From NCBI GenBank assembly GCA_020226215.1, contig CM035233.1:868001-932000 (forward strand): a stretch of DNA of 64,000 nt, written 5' to 3'. The translations under genes and the position numbers were made by a program. Shown piece after piece: positions 36,860 to 51,010 of the stretch; the first letter of the stretch is position 1, and each line of letters starts with the position of its first letter. The DNA comes from Sindora glabra. Its lineage: Eukaryota; Streptophyta; Magnoliopsida; Fabales; Fabaceae. Under the pieces are notes generated by a model that saw only the letters and a program-made list of their open reading frames with translations, did not search any database and had not been told where the DNA came from.

Positions 36860-37407
36860 CATAGTTTTCAAAATCGGACCAAATCAACCGGTCATATTGA
36901 TAAATTGGTGAACTGGCCAAGGAACCAGCCTAGTTAAGGGTGGTAGACTGGAAATATATTTGAACTAGTGTGAACTAACCAAAACTAGTGAGAACCGCTT
37001 AAAACCAATGGACTAAACAATTTGAACTAGTTTTTGTAAATTTTTTATATTTTGTATAAAAAAAATAAAAAATTTATAATTTCATAATAATTAAAATATA
37101 ATACCTTCATAATTTTAGATCAATTAAATTTATATTTTTATAAAAATATTTTTAACATAAATTATTAACATATTTATTATATTTTATTACTTATTTGTTT
37201 ATATCATTAATTTATATTATCTATTTTTTAATTTTTAGTATAAATTATTATTATAAATATTTATAATACTAATATTTATATTAGTATATATATAATTTAT
37301 ATTTTTAATTTAAAATCGATCCAACTAATAAACCATTGGTTTAACCAGTAAACTATTGAATCAATAATTGTTTCGATTCAATGACTAATCCGATTTTAAA
37401 AATTATG
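36860..37407. mobile_element. hAT-like MITE, only in unit 3
   Basis: A 548-bp insert with inverted ends CATAGTTTTCAAAATCGGA / TCCGATTTTAAAAATTATG. It is flanked by an 8-bp target duplication with one mismatch (ATAGAGTC at 36852-36859, ATAGAGTT at 37408-37415). Units 1 and 2 are uninterrupted at the same place. It has no coding capacity and an AT-rich centre. Confidence 0.85.
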
Positions 37408-37632
37408 ATAGAGTTAGACGCAATACACAACTAAACATCAAATTTGTATATAATAGCATCAATTTCCTAATGCATCTCCGATGGTAACCATTCTTAAATT
37501 CATGTATCAAAAATAAAATTTAAAATTAGATTTCGAATATAAATCTAAAAACTGTCATTAAATATAAAATAATAATGTAAATTTATAAAATTTAATTTAA
37601 TAAATATAAAAAATTCACAATTCAATCTCAAA

Positions 37633-37636
<4 letters not shown>

Positions 37637-37706
<70 letters not shown>
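37637..37706. repeat. (AT)n microsatellite, unit 3
   Basis: About 70 bp of alternating A and T at the position equivalent to 21128-21230. Confidence 0.97.
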
Positions 37707-37712
<6 letters not shown>

Positions 37713-38393
37713 TTTTGTTAAATTAAACTAGTATGACAACAGTTATTCTGACGGTTTCCACAACTAATGCAAAACACGTCACGAGGTTGTTTACCACATT
37801 GGTTAAATAAACCGTTGGCATGTTACACTGTCAGTAATAAATGATAATAAACAATATTTGTGACTAACGCCATAGACATATTTTTTCAGAAATGGTATAT
37901 AAAAATGAGATCTGAAAAGAAATTTTGAATATAAATCAAGAATGGTCGTTAAATATAAGATAATTAAATAAATTTATAAAATTTAATTTAATGAATATAG
38001 AGATTTGAAATTTAATTTTGAATCTCGTTCTTGGTATACATATTATTTTTTACTTTTCTACAGTGAATTCAGATCTCACTACTACATCTCTCCATGATTA
38101 GTGCTTTGATAGAAGTAAATTAATCGACCCTAATTATTATCATGGCACTCAACCATAGCATAGAGAGGTAATATAGTCTTCGTCTTATCGATAGAGCAAT
38201 CAATTAAGTTTTGGTAAATGGAAGTGGGTAAAAAAATGTAGTTGAGCATATCCCTGTGTTTTCCGCAAATCTTCATTAATTTTTTGCGCATCAAGCTAGT
38301 GGAAATCATGAAATCCCACCCAAAATTTTCTTCAGTTCATCCCACTTTCATTCAGAAGCAAAGTATCTCTTCAATGGACTGAAACTTTTTGGG

Positions 38394-38401
38394 CATAAAT
38401 A
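38394..38401 (+). promoter_or_regulatory. Altered TATA-like site of MMP2
   Basis: CATAAATA stands where MMP1 has TATAAATA, 69 bp upstream of the ATG. The change could lower promoter strength, which is inference. Confidence 0.5.
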
Positions 38402-38462
38402 ATGGTGCTTGCAATAACTGATATTCATATCAATATATCCCCTGAACCATTTATTTGCAAAA

Positions 38463-39353
38463 ATGGCTCTTAATCTTAAGCTTCTTCTTTTCTCAAGCTG
38501 TTTCCTTCTACTCTCAGTTGTGGAGACAACAAGAACCATAAAACCCACTGCCAAGCAACCATTCACCAAAATCCTTCAAAGCCTTGAAGGTGCTCACAGT
38601 GGACAAACTGTCAAAGGCCTGAGCGAACTCAAACGCTTTCTTGAAAACTTTGGTTACATGAAAAACCAAAATTCTCCCGCTGGTCTCACCGATCATTTTG
38701 ATGAGAATTTAGAATCTGCCCTCAAAGATTACCAAAAGTATCATCGTTTAGATGTTTCCGGTCGCTTAGATGCTGCAACCATCAAACAAATGGTACTCCC
38801 ACGTTGTGGAGTACCTGACATTGGAAAAACCAGCGGTGCCTTTTCCATGGTTGCAAATTACAGCTTCTTTCGTGGGTCACCAAAATGGCAGGATTCCAAA
38901 CGAGACTTAACTTACAAATTCAGATCAAGTGCGAATGTGCGGAATACTGATGATGTGAAGCAGGCTTGTGCAAGTGCATTTAGAAGCTGGCATTCTGTGT
39001 CAAGTTTCACTTTTAGTGAGGTTGATTCTGGGAAACCAGCAGACATAGTATTAGGGTTCCACCGCCGCGATCACGGCGATGGCCATCCGTTCGACGGCCC
39101 TGGCCGCATTCTGGCTCACGGTTTTGAACCTTCGGACGGGAGGCTCCATTTTGATGGAGATGAAAGTTGGAGCACCAATCCAGGCATCAGTGACATAGAT
39201 GTGGAATCAGTAGCATTGCATGAAATTGGTCATACTCTGGGGCTTGGACATAGCAGCGATCCAAACTCAGTCATGTTTCCCAGTTATCATGGAGTGAGGA
39301 GGGATCTAGGCCGAGATGATATTGATGGCATAAGTAATCTTTACGCACACTAG
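38463..39353 (+). CDS. Matrix metalloproteinase (matrixin, family M10A), MMP2
   Basis: Paralog of MMP1 with exactly the same length (296 residues), one exon, same start context. The signal peptide (1-22), propeptide, cysteine switch PRCGVPD (113-119), structural metal region HRRDHGDGHPFDGPG (200-214), LAHGF, HFDGDE, active site HEIGHTLGLGH (253-263) and Met-turn SVMFP (269-273) are all present. It should be a secreted, soluble zinc endopeptidase made as a zymogen. It differs from MMP1 at 39 residues, 11 in the first 125 and 28 in the last 171. Several changes add positive or remove negative charge (T152K, W160R, D174R, Q191K, D239N, D241G, D276H, Q284R, D292N). No stop or frameshift is seen, so both copies appear to be under constraint. 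Expression and substrate cannot be read from the sequence. Confidence 0.96.
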   Translation: MALNLKLLLFSSCFLLLSVVETTRTIKPTAKQPFTKILQSLEGAHSGQTVKGLSELKRFLENFGYMKNQNSPAGLTDHFDENLESALKDYQKYHRLDVSGRLDAATIKQMVLPRCGVPDIGKTSGAFSMVANYSFFRGSPKWQDSKRDLTYKFRSSANVRNTDDVKQACASAFRSWHSVSSFTFSEVDSGKPADIVLGFHRRDHGDGHPFDGPGRILAHGFEPSDGRLHFDGDESWSTNPGISDIDVESVALHEIGHTLGLGHSSDPNSVMFPSYHGVRRDLGRDDIDGISNLYAH

Positions 39354-41676
39354 AAGCTGGCCCAAGTAAGATATGCCTGGCTATATATAATAAAACGAAT
39401 TATGCAACTTGTGAGCATAGCAAAATAAAACCAGGCTGATGAGGGTAACAAATGTAATGTACTTGTTCTGTAAAATGCTTTGCTTTCGTGTGTGTTTGAG
39501 TGTTGGATGGTCAAGCTTGTAATGATATATTGCATCAATCAACCTGTCTTTTTAAGTTAGACATTGAAAGTGTTATTTATGCTTATATGTTATTACAAAG
39601 TGCGTGACAGGATTGGGATCACCTCCTGTGGCTCCAACTGCAGTTGGGGACAAGTCAACAGTCCCCTTTTGCAATTGCGGTAGCAATTATGAGAGGGAAT
39701 CTGATGTAATTTTATTAATTTTAAATATATTATTACTAATATTAATATTGTTTAATATCCAAAATTAAAGTGATTATAAAATTGTGAATTTTATATGATA
39801 TTTAGGCTTTATGTAAGTTGATTGAGTATGAATTTTATGATGGGTACGATTTATGATTTAACTTAATTAATTAATTATAATAAAGGATCCTTACATCAAG
39901 TTAGAAACTCTATAAGGTTGCATTTTTTTCCAAAATGTGAAAGTAAGTTTCTCTACAACAGAGAACATATAGTGAGGCATTGATAGATGGAGTGATTTTC
40001 TTTCATATTTCATTACTTTTGCATTTTTTGGGAAGTATTTTGCATCAAGTTGATTGTGCAATTAGTAATACTAGTTAAATAATTTGAGAAAACGCATGGA
40101 AGGGTTAATTGACTCAAGTTAGGGCTAATAATTTATTTATCACTTTCAATTATTTTGTATGATTTTACTTGTCTTGCTCGATAAATTATGCTATATTATA
40201 CAATTGACAATTAGGAAATTACAAAAATCTATTAAAATTTTCTTTCCATTGGTATTAGAGCCTAATTAATTGTATATCACATCTACTTTATTAGAACAGT
40301 TTTGTGCATACATCCATGTATGGAGCTGTGTGAATTCATATTTTGTGATTTGTTGGGTAAAGGGCTTTTGGGAAAAACATCTTTCTGCAAGTATATAAAG
40401 ATATACGTGTGCTTTACATATTAAAATGGAATTGTTTCCACCTCCGCCAAATTCATTTTGAACTTGGAAATATGTGTCTTTTCTGCACCCTTCGGATGTG
40501 AGCGTATATATGCCTCTATTTATGCCATAAATGTATGCTTTTGTGTTGAAATATTTCTGCAATGTTGTGAATTTATGTAACTTATGAGTTTAAATAACAT
40601 GAAGGTATTTCATGTGTGGCTTATTCCTGAGGCATTGAAATGCTTGGATTGCATTTTATGCAATTTATGAGTTCAAACAAAGAAAGCTTCAACGTCGTGT
40701 ACCCTCGCTGTACATGTGATCTGTTTTGGTTTCAATACCCTCCTACTGATATGTCACTGCACATACGGGGGGCAGCATCGTGTTGCTATGCTACATGCTT
40801 TTTCTCACTAATTTTGGATTTAGAACTCTGGTGAACTAAGGCCATTCCATGCCTTAAGGTTGTTTTCATTACTGGAAAATTACAGTGTTTAAGGGCTTTG
40901 CTAATGTGATGCTTAATCACATGTTATATCTAATTTTTTCTGAAATAATATGTATGTATTATTGAGTCAACCATTGATGCATGTTTTCTGGGAAAGACTA
41001 GAGTCAGAAGGTGCAACAACGGGTGAAAAGGAAACTGCATTTTATGATAAGAAAAATTTTCCAGCCAACTAGTTTGGACGAAGAAAATTTGAGTTCCATT
41101 TGGCTGCAAAATCAGAATTTTGATAGCTTTTGGATTTAAACCATTTGAAAAGATAATATTTTCAGAATTTTTTTCCCCAAAAAACGCATTTCGTCGCACA
41201 TATACTTGCGTTTTTAATTAAAGTTCAAAGTCTTATCCAATTTTTGGCCAAAATGTGAATCGAGTTAGCTCGAAAACGTGATTTACGAATGAATTGAACT
41301 GTTTAAAGTGGATAAATATTACAAAAAGTCCTGGAACAAGTTGCGGGTATACTGCCAAAATTTTGAGAATTTCAAATCAAGATTTTAAAATGATTTTGGA
41401 TAAAAATCCAAGTGGGTTGGTTAAGAAATTGCATTTAAAACGGTTTGAAGCAAAAATTTGGATTACATCTTAAGGTGCATGCTGCAATTAATTTATATAA
41501 TTATTTATTACACTAGCTAGTGGAGGGCTGCATGGGGTAAAATGAAATTATTTTAATAATATATAATTTATTGTAACGTGAAATTTTGTTGAAATAAATA
41601 TTACCAACTTCATTTGAAAAAAATTCAAAAGAAATATGTCATATTAAATATAATATTAATCTTCAGAATCAGCTCA
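39354..41676. other. Unit 3 3' flank of MMP2
   Basis: Collinear with 22923-25062. It contains about 136 bp (39606-39741) absent from unit 1, richer in G+C and with a GGGGAC/GTCCCC hairpin (39646-39651, 39661-39666). Open frames here (for example 40266-40562 and 40930-41199 on the - strand) have no motifs and look non-coding. Confidence 0.68.
39389..39394 (+). terminator. Likely polyadenylation signal of MMP2
   Basis: AATAAA lies 35 bp after the stop codon, at the same place as in MMP1. Confidence 0.5.
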
Positions 41677-43133
41677 TATTTATAAATTGTTAAGTATCAT
41701 CTAGAGTCACATAGGTATGAATGCAAAAAAACAACTCTTGTCAATAGGTATTTAACTCCTAGAAATTTATGTACAAAAACAAAAGTAAGTAATAAAATTA
41801 ATAAACTAACACTTAAACTAACTTTAAACTAAGACTAAAACTTACCATATTTCTCTTATGCTCTGATGTAGAGATAGAACTACAAGTGTGCAAGTTCCAA
41901 TAGTAGACATCATGTTTCCTTTATTTACTTCTAACTTTTGCTTGAAGGATTGAAAAATTTTGTCAGGCATACACCCAGGTTTCTTTGGCAAGCTCTTCCT
42001 TATCTAGTCCATTATGCCTTTGTTATAAGTTGTAACTTTATGGGTAAAATTCCTTTTTATCAAAAGTGAATCCCTGGGCTGCCACTTGTACAAGACTTGA
42101 AAATATTAAATAAATTAAGTCAAATACTAATAACTGCTAAATGTAAATATAAATATAAATATATGATGATACTAAATCTTAAATTTACTTGCAAATTCTT
42201 GAACTAGTTAACTTTAAGCCTTTTGAAGATATTGGTGTAAGTGAGGGCCCTTTTTTCAAAGCATCATGTATCACATTTGTTATATCCTTAATGGGACCAT
42301 GGATAGACACAATAATCAACTTGTAGCTAAATACAACTAAATATAATAATGCAAAATCAACATAACTATTAAAAAATGGTAATTAATACAAGTTAATACA
42401 AATAAATAGTTGAAAGTTAACTAATTAATACAAGTTAATGCTAATAATAATCATATTATTGAATGTAAACCAATATTTACAAGTTTGCCATTTGAATGCA
42501 CTCAAATTTAGACATTAGCTAGATTTAACCTGGGGTTATGCTAGAAGTATCGAATAAGTGATTGTGTGCTCTATAGTTTATTAGATAGGGTCTTGAGCAA
42601 CAAGTTGGGAAAAGCCCTTCTGACCAGTCAAGGAAGTCTATGACTCTTGCTTAGGAAATGGCAATGACATTTACAAACCTATGCCACTACATTAGGGCTC
42701 TAAGTAGCTAAAGATAATAAAGTTCATTAAGCTAATATAGTGACTTTTAAGCCCACAACAACCACCTCTAATGGAAGACAATCTACCCACATCACATGAT
42801 GACAACATTGTACCTTTTAACACTTAACAAATGAAACAATTAAGGTGAACAACCTATAAATTTATATAATTTTTTTCCAAACCAACCTTAAAACTAATAG
42901 AAATTTACCAAAATCGTTTCTAATTATTTTAAGATTGCAAATAGCAAATAATAAATAAGAAATAATCAACTTCAACAAAAACTTATGTTCTAAAACTAAT
43001 TTAATATATAAGAAATTTCATGCACTCATGCATAGAGACATAAATAATTCTTTCCTATTATTTTGAGATTGTAAATTCATAATAATAATATATTGCTACT
43101 AGAATGTCATGACACTAACCTGATTGTGACAAG
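41677..43133. other. Gene-poor sequence after unit 3
   Basis: No supported gene. On the - strand, short peptide-like stretches near 42020-42300 may be remnants of an unrecognised transposon. They have no motif I can name. Confidence 0.55.
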
Positions 43134-45644
43134 TGTAGAACCCACTTTTTGGTTTCCACTATCCTATTCCTAATTATCTAGTTTATTCCTTTTTAACAAG
43201 TATCATACAGATATAGAAGAAAATAGTACTTTAAAAAGAGAACATTCATTTGAGATTGTTAAGGGTTATATAAAAGATGAAAAAGTTAGATATATTTATA
43301 ATCTTTCCAAAATGAAGATAAGCTAGTCTAACTAATTTTTTAGGAATTAAATCAAATATTTTCTCTATCAAAATCTATGATAAAATAAGACTCAACTTAT
43401 ATTATGTATAAGATTTTGTGCTCCATACTATTAATGAGCTTCTATGAAATCTAGCTTTGAGAAGATGAATGTATAGGCTTAACCTAAGAATTTGTAAAAT
43501 AAATCATGAAAGAGTGAGTTTGGGGCTCAATGAATGAATAATTTATAATAACAATAGCAGTTCATGATAACTTATCTATTGGACTATTCTTTTTTGATAA
43601 TTCATATCAAATTTAACCATATTAATAACTAAGAGCCAACAAATATTGAGATTAAAGCATAATAATTTCATTTTCAATGTGTCACATAAAATACCCATGG
43701 ATAATTAAACTCAAAGTCACATCTCTTATGAAATAATAAGCAATAGATATAATATATTTATTCATCTTTTGATTCCTAGATTAATCTTATACCTCACCCA
43801 CCTTATTACTAGGAATTTCCTATTTGGTATTCATATCATTGCCTTCGTCACATTTCATAATTTTAATGCTACTCTTGGTATAATTCACAATATAATATAC
43901 ATAATACATAGTGGAACTCAAACTCTACATATAATATTTATAATGCAATTTCAACATGAAGTAACTAGTTAATCATCAAAAGGCAATATTAAAGTGCATA
44001 ATAGTATACACACACACACACTCATATATAAATAGCAACAACATCATGTTCTCTTGCATGATCATCACATTCACTCAACAAACATACACATTTATAGCCT
44101 AAGATTAATGTAATAAGTTTATTACAACATAAATTATATTATATAACATATAATTTTTATTTCATAATTACCCAATCATCTACATATCTTATTATTATCA
44201 TAAACCACTATACCTTTGATGTTTAGAGGCCAACATCCCATGTTGGACCATTATAAATCATGAAAATATAATAGATTGAGTATGGTATACTATATGGTCA
44301 TCATAATTATAACCTTTGAAAGATGTTTCATGGATAATTCAAAATTTATGAAAATATTATTCATAAAGCTAATTTTATATGAAAGTTAACTTAAATAGCT
44401 TTCTATAGACTAGTTACTTGCCTAAATTAATTAAGATTTAAAGGTGTTATGGTCTTTTAGAAGATAGATAAAAAAAATTTCATTATTCAAAATTGTGAGT
44501 TTTCTACCTTTGTTCATTATTTTAATGATATTTCAATATATATATAAGATATTGATTTCAAACTAATTACCTTTACAATGATAGATAATCCATTTAAAAC
44601 AGACATAAGATGAAAAAGTTATGTCCTTTTAAAGTCAATAAAAAAATTTTAAGGTGGCATAATCGATTCACTTTTCCTAAATTTGTGTCTATACATGAAG
44701 AATTGATTGCACACTCAATTCTTATACCTAGATTCACCTTTGGACCTTGAGAATCAATTGTACACTTAATTCACACATGAAAATTACAATTTTTTTGTGA
44801 AAATTTCACTGTTCATATGATCATAAATGCACTCTAAACATATGTATTACACACTAAACTTTAATGCAATCATTAATATACTTACTTAACATATCATATC
44901 ACCTCTCTTCATCATTTATTACTTCCACCACATTAAAACAAATATAATTTAAGTAAAATCACAAAATAACCAATATTTCATCAATACCATTATATAACTA
45001 AAAAATTCATAAATTTATTAGATTATTTACTCACCTTGTATAGAAAAAAATGGTATAAAGCTAGTTTCAAGATCTTTCGATCCTAATTATATTAAAATTC
45101 ATAAATTTTAAAGTTAAGATTTAGAATACCTAACAAAACCAAATAAATCTTAAATTTCTTTATCAATCAAGAGAAAATAGAAGGGATTCTTGATGAAAGC
45201 AATATCCTTACCTTGATTAGATGACGAAATTAAGAAGAATTGAGGTACTCTTTACTTGATTGATAATGTGGCGGAAAAGATTATTAGAGAGAATTAAGAG
45301 AATAAAAAAGATAAAGAAAAATGAAGGAGATTGGGCTTTGGGTTGAAAATGAGAGAAATAGTGCTCAGGGATATTTTCAAAAAAATTGCTCTTAAACCTC
45401 TATTTCTACCATACTTACACACTCATTTATATCAATATATAATTTTATAGTTCATGACTTCAATAAGTTTTTTCCTATCAAAATTTCACCATATTCATAT
45501 TTTTATATTTTTAATTTGATTAACTTTATATTATTCCATATTTCACACATAAAATTTTTAATTTAATTGAATTTACCAATTGCCTCAATTATTATTTCTC
45601 ACAAAATAATTTTTTATTTACTATAATTTAAAAAGGGGATAACA
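43134..45644 (-). mobile_element. Probable second long solo LTR (about 2.5 kb), - strand
   Basis: Read on the - strand it starts TGTTATCCCC and ends GGGTTCTACA, mirroring the termini of the solo LTR at 27470. Inside it shares CTCACTCT ahead of a TT(A/C)AGGTT motif and, near its end, GTGGAAACC with AAAAGTGGGT, in the same order as that LTR. A leader-like GTAAGG stretch lies near 45215. The target duplication is unclear (ACAAG against ACAAA), so the exact ends are uncertain. Confidence 0.55.
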
Positions 45645-48426
45645 CAAAATCCTAAAACTTGATATATGAATGAAGAAGTAACAAATTGTGCATTGATAAT
45701 TTATGCATTAGTTTCTTTTTATTATTGTTCTATTAGGATGCTTTGTTATCTCATGTAACTTGAATCCATGTCATTCATCCAACTCATTATAATTTAGTTT
45801 ATGTATACTTTAATTATATTTTACCGTTTTTTATTATTCATAAACTTGATAAAATATTTACATGACTATCTTATAACTATTAAAACTCCTTATATGTGTA
45901 TGTGCTACCTTAACAAAATTTGTTAAGATGAAAATGGTTCTTAAATTTCAACATTATAGGTATAAGTTAAATTACATAATATAAGGATGCAAGAAAACCT
46001 ATGCTGGAGTTCCTTAAAGGAGACATGTAATAGGGTCTAATTCAAAGTATTAATATTAAAATAATATATCATTTTCTTCCTTTCAAAAAGTAAAATCATT
46101 CAAATCATATGTTCATCTTTAAACCTTGAACATGGCATTAGCCAAACAAAATTCATTACCAATATACAATCAAGCCCGCATATTATATAAACAAAGCTAG
46201 CAATGGCTTTTATACAAGAACATTATTTAACATACATATGAACATGACATTTATAGCTAGATGAGAAGTTCATATGTTATGAATTTAAAGAACAACAAAA
46301 TAAAAAGATATCCAATAATAAGAAACATCTTTTTTATTAATCCACTTTGAAACTAATATTTTTTCTAAACAATTTCAATCCTTTATTAATCTCCCACTAG
46401 CCTTCGATTACACAAAAAAGGATAATATCTTTAGTATTTTGTTAAAAATATCAGCAAAATAAAAAAATAGAGAAATTGTTAAGACATATGTTTATAGAAT
46501 TTATGGCTTGAGTGGCAAATAAAGAATGTAATTGAAACAATTCCACTCCTTCTATAAGAAAATTAAAACTTAGTAGAGAAATGCAATATAATCATTTCAC
46601 CCTATATTAACTAGAAGCAAAGAAGTTTAGAGAATTTCAAAAGCAATTTGCATGTCAAATTTGAACCTAAAGAACCTATAAAGCTAGATAGAGGTTTACT
46701 TATATAGTGGTAAATTACACAATATAACTAAATCAATCGCAACCAACAAAAGCAAATTACATAATCAAATTAATTTTGTTTAGCCTATTCATATCCATTT
46801 TTAATTTCCAAAATCCTAACAAAAAATTATACAAAGGACTATACTTATTACAAAATTCCATATCATAATTTTCAATTGAAGAAAAATAATTTCAGAAAAC
46901 CTAAATCTTAAAAATAACAAAATTGAAAATGACTCAAAATGCAACCAATCAAACAAAACTTACCAATTAAAACAAAGTTAAACTGGAGGTAGAATTAACA
47001 TTGGCTAAAGTAGGCAACAATGATGGCAGAAATAGGTGTAGAATGATGGAGAGAAACAATGGCAATGGTGGGTAATGGAGCAACATGGAGGTAAAGAAAA
47101 AGGCAAAAATTGGGAACTAGCATCAAGGTCTAATATAAGTTTTTAGTTTAGCAATAGATTACTTTGCCATTAACCCATTTTAATGAAATAATGTGTTTTA
47201 ATTAGCGATAAACTATAAGACATTTGTATCTAATTTTAAAAAAAATTCATTGTATCATAAAATTTTTTTTGAATTTTCATGCACTTGTCCATCGTTAAAT
47301 TTGTTGGTAATTCAAAATAATATCCATTGCTAAATATAGATTTTCTTCTACTAAATTTATATTTTAATTTGGCAATAAAATTTTAGCATAATAAAATAAT
47401 TATTAATAAAATTTTATCATAAATATATTGATTATATAAGGAAGTCATTCATAGATTTAAAAAGTAATTAAAGTCATGGAACATCTTACTATTATACCAA
47501 AAAATATTTAAAATTTACTAAATGTTAATTTTGTATCTCATACTAATTATTTATTTGTATATTTTAGTTTGGTTTTAATTCCTTAACTCTCATCGTATAT
47601 TAAAAAAATTTATTTAAATAGGACTATTTATTGGTGGAAATATCATAAACTACCAAATTAATTATGATTTTAAATAAAAATAATAGAAAAGTTCTAATAA
47701 TTTGCTTATCATAATAATCTGTTCTTATTAATTAATAATAGTGAACTAAATAAAAATATAGAATAACTAAAAATATAAAAATAAATTCATAATTGAACTA
47801 CAATATAGTTCTAAATATTTACTTAAAAGTTAGCTCTTATTATCAATTAAACCAAATTGTATTGTTTTGAAAAACATAAAAAAATTATAAATTTAAAACA
47901 TTTAGTCTTATCTCAAATTCATATCACTTTAACTTTGATTTCTTGTCATTTGACTCCTTTCTCTTGTTAAAAATTGTTACATGAATTATAAAATTTTATT
48001 CTTTAAATTGTTTTCTTCAATAAAAAATGGCATTACCTTATATAAAATAAATTATTTTAAATTATTAGTTATGATGAAATGTTTAAATAAGAATAAAATG
48101 AATATAACTAATAGATGATCATACATACACTAATTTTTCTATATAATATCCATGGGTTTGAACTAGTGGACATAGGCTAGTATAGTCAAAGGCTACATCT
48201 ACTTAAAAAAAAGGCTTAAAATTAGTAATCATACACCAATTCTTATGCTCACACAATATACAATGTAACTTAGGAAATTTGTAATTGTGATTGTAAACCA
48301 CCAAAAGTCAAGTTATCTAAAAAATTACTATCATTGGTAATTCGAGACACTAGATATGATAAAGTACAATCTTTTATATATATCTTTAATAGATCCATAT
48401 GAATGGATATAGTCAATTAGATCCAC

Positions 48427-48490
<64 letters not shown>

Positions 48491-50462
48491 GATGAAAAGA
48501 TACATAAAGCATATAAAATTATCAAAACAATACAATAAGTCATAAATATATTATATTTTTGTTGCATATGGAGAAGATATAAATAAAAATATTGATATTA
48601 TTAGCTTTATTAACCAAAGTATTTTATTTGAAATTTAAGAAGCATCAACGTCAACATGGACTTTACTTTTCTTTTTTGTCAATAATATCAATCCTAAAGT
48701 TTGATATCATGTACACACTCCCTTCAGCTACCACATCCTTTTACTTGAATGGTATAGAAGTCTAAATAAAAAACATACATGATAAAATTACATGTCAAAC
48801 ATAATTCATAAAAGAATTATGATGTGAATAAAATACATAGAGCATATAATTATAAACTAATTAAAGAAAAATAATCGATAATAATACCTAATAATCAATG
48901 ATAACAAGTTCAATGGAATGTACAATAACTGATGGTTTCAAACCTTTATTGTTATTACAATATTGTTACACATTATGTCCTTCAACTTTGTTAAGGTCAT
49001 AGTCACACTCTTTCTACAAATAAACAATACTAAACAAGAGATTGTTAATTATGAAATTTTTGGTTATGCTATTAGCTATTTATATTCTCACGATAGGAAG
49101 TAATCCTAAGACAGACATTTTAAAAGAATTAGAAATGCCAATCTAATTATAAAAGTAATGCATGATATCAATATTTGATGAAGCATTTTAATAATGACAA
49201 AAATGTCCAACCAACCTTAATTTGGTCGGACATAAGTAACGCTTCCTTGACCCATGCATGCACAATAACTTGTTATAACAAATAAATATTACTTAAGTCT
49301 TAATCCCAACCAATCTAGCTAATGCTAATTCATGCCTTAAAGACTTGGCAAGAATTTCTCCTTAATATCAATTTTCAAATATTAACATATGTTAAAATCT
49401 TTCCACATGATTGAAGACTAGCCATGATAAGTAAGACATCAAATCTGGTAGACTTTGAACCTATCCATTAATGACAATTATCCTATAAAAAGACTTTAGG
49501 TATGTTTTTACAAGACTAATATATAACTCCATATTTTACTCTGTCTATACCTTTATTGCCTTAGGTATTAGAATGTGCTCGGTGAGCCATCCTCCACCAT
49601 ACACACCTAACCTATTGTTCTTTAAGCAAACAAAGTTCAACTCAATCGAACCTTCCCAAACTAGTTAAACAAAATTGAAGTTATCATTTGGTACTATTTA
49701 TGAATTACCTAGCCACCATATCTTATAGTATACACACCATATCCTCTTAATCTTATAATAAGGTAACCTTAAATTGGTCCCACTATCGAAACTCTACTTC
49801 TTTAACTAAAAGACAAAAGTCGATGGCTAACAACCTATCATCGACCTAGTTGAATAGGACTATCGTCATACTATAGAAATTGAAAAAGATGTTCTCATAA
49901 AACAAACTGCTTATCTAAAAGCAGAGTTACAAGCTTTTCAATAACCACATCAATGTCACTAAAAAATATTCCATTGATCCTTGATCCTAAATTTGCTTCC
50001 TTGGTCATGTTAAACCTGATATTACCCCCACCACTTCTCTCACCCTTACTATCATCATTGCTTCTATAAACACTATTTGGCATACCACCAATTCTACCTA
50101 AACATATAACTTCTACACCACATAATTAGATTGGATAACATCTACCATCAACATTAAACATTCTTATTATCCAAGTATCATGGTTATTAATGCCACCAAC
50201 CACTCCAACATTCCTTTTTTCAATATTCCTATCTTAAATATCATTTCTTTTTCCATAAACAAATTTCACCACTTAAAATATTGAAACTTTAAGAGAAAAA
50301 CTCCCTAGACATGAAGAGTATGATCCACTCTTCCTATTTATAAATAAAAAAATTAAAAAATAAATGATCCCATAAATTCTCTTTCTCAAAAAAAGAGACC
50401 ATCCTTTCAATGCTAAAATCATAACTATACTATTACCTTATCATTTCAAATTTCTCATATAA
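45645..50462. other. Gene-poor AT-rich sequence
   Basis: No supported gene. 47150-47400 has spaced motifs like TTAGCAATAGATTA and ATCGTTAAATTTGTTGGTAA that resemble CACTA subterminal repeats, without a clear terminus. A (TAA)n run lies at 48427-48490. 49000-50460 may contain the 5' LTR and leader of the gypsy element that follows, but I could not define an LTR end. Confidence 0.55.
48427..48490. repeat. (TAA)n microsatellite
   Basis: About 21 uninterrupted trinucleotide repeats. The tyrosine-rich open frame on the - strand (48331-48567) is only its translation. Confidence 0.97.
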
Positions 50463-51010
50463 CTAGAAGTATATAATGGTACTTTAGATTCAATAAAGCA
50501 TTTTGAAGCATTTTAGGCATTCATGCTCATTTTAAATGCTCTAGATGTAATCATGTGCCAAGCATTTTTGATAACATTAAGGAAACAAGTTTATAGTGGT
50601 TCAATTCTTTACTAGTCATTTTATCACCAATTTCAAATAGTTTATTAAAGGCTTTTAAGCTTATTTTGCAATTAGTAAGCTACTTTGGAAGAACTTAGCT
50701 ACATTAGTGAATTCCTAGCAAGGTCAATGTGAGACACTTAAAGAATATTTCGTCTATTTTAACACTTTTGCCCTTGAGATTAAAGATATTAACAAAAGAG
50801 TCACTGTTCATCAATTAATAGTCAAACTACAATTAGGACACCTTACCCTTTCCTTAATAAAGTGCTCTACTTATACCTGAAAGGAATTACACAATAAAGC
50901 AAAAAAATTCTATATGTTGAGGAACAAAACATGAAAACATGCATTAACACAAGCATGGTCAAGTGGAATCTAGTCGAAATCCCTGATCAAATCAAGAAAA
51001 GGAATGAGAC
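50463..51010 (+). pseudogene. Gypsy-A gag
   Basis: Translation gives LEVYNGTLDSIKHFEAF*AFMLILNALDVIMCQAF, close to the plant Tat gag pattern (PYDGTKDPxxHLxxFKxxM, then MCRAFxxTL). Further on come ETLKEYFVYFNTFALEIKDIN and VTVHQLIVKLQ, the RDYIxRFNxEALxV block. Stops and frame shifts are frequent. Confidence 0.75.

Larger units (their letters stand above)
36271..38462 (+). promoter_or_regulatory. Unit 3 upstream flank and promoter of MMP2
   Basis: Collinear with the MMP1 upstream flank apart from the MITE at 36860-37407, the shorter (AT)n and small gaps (about 50 bp missing near 38216 compared with unit 1). The TATA-like site at 38394-38401 is CATAAATA. No other gene is seen. Confidence 0.72.
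34190..41676 (+). repeat. Segmental duplication unit 3 (with MMP2)
   Basis: It starts at the same point of Copia-A RT as unit 2 and runs through LTR, flank, MMP2 and 3' flank. Similarity to unit 1 stops abruptly at 41676, which corresponds to 25062. The outer part with the CACTA-like end is therefore missing. Confidence 0.82.
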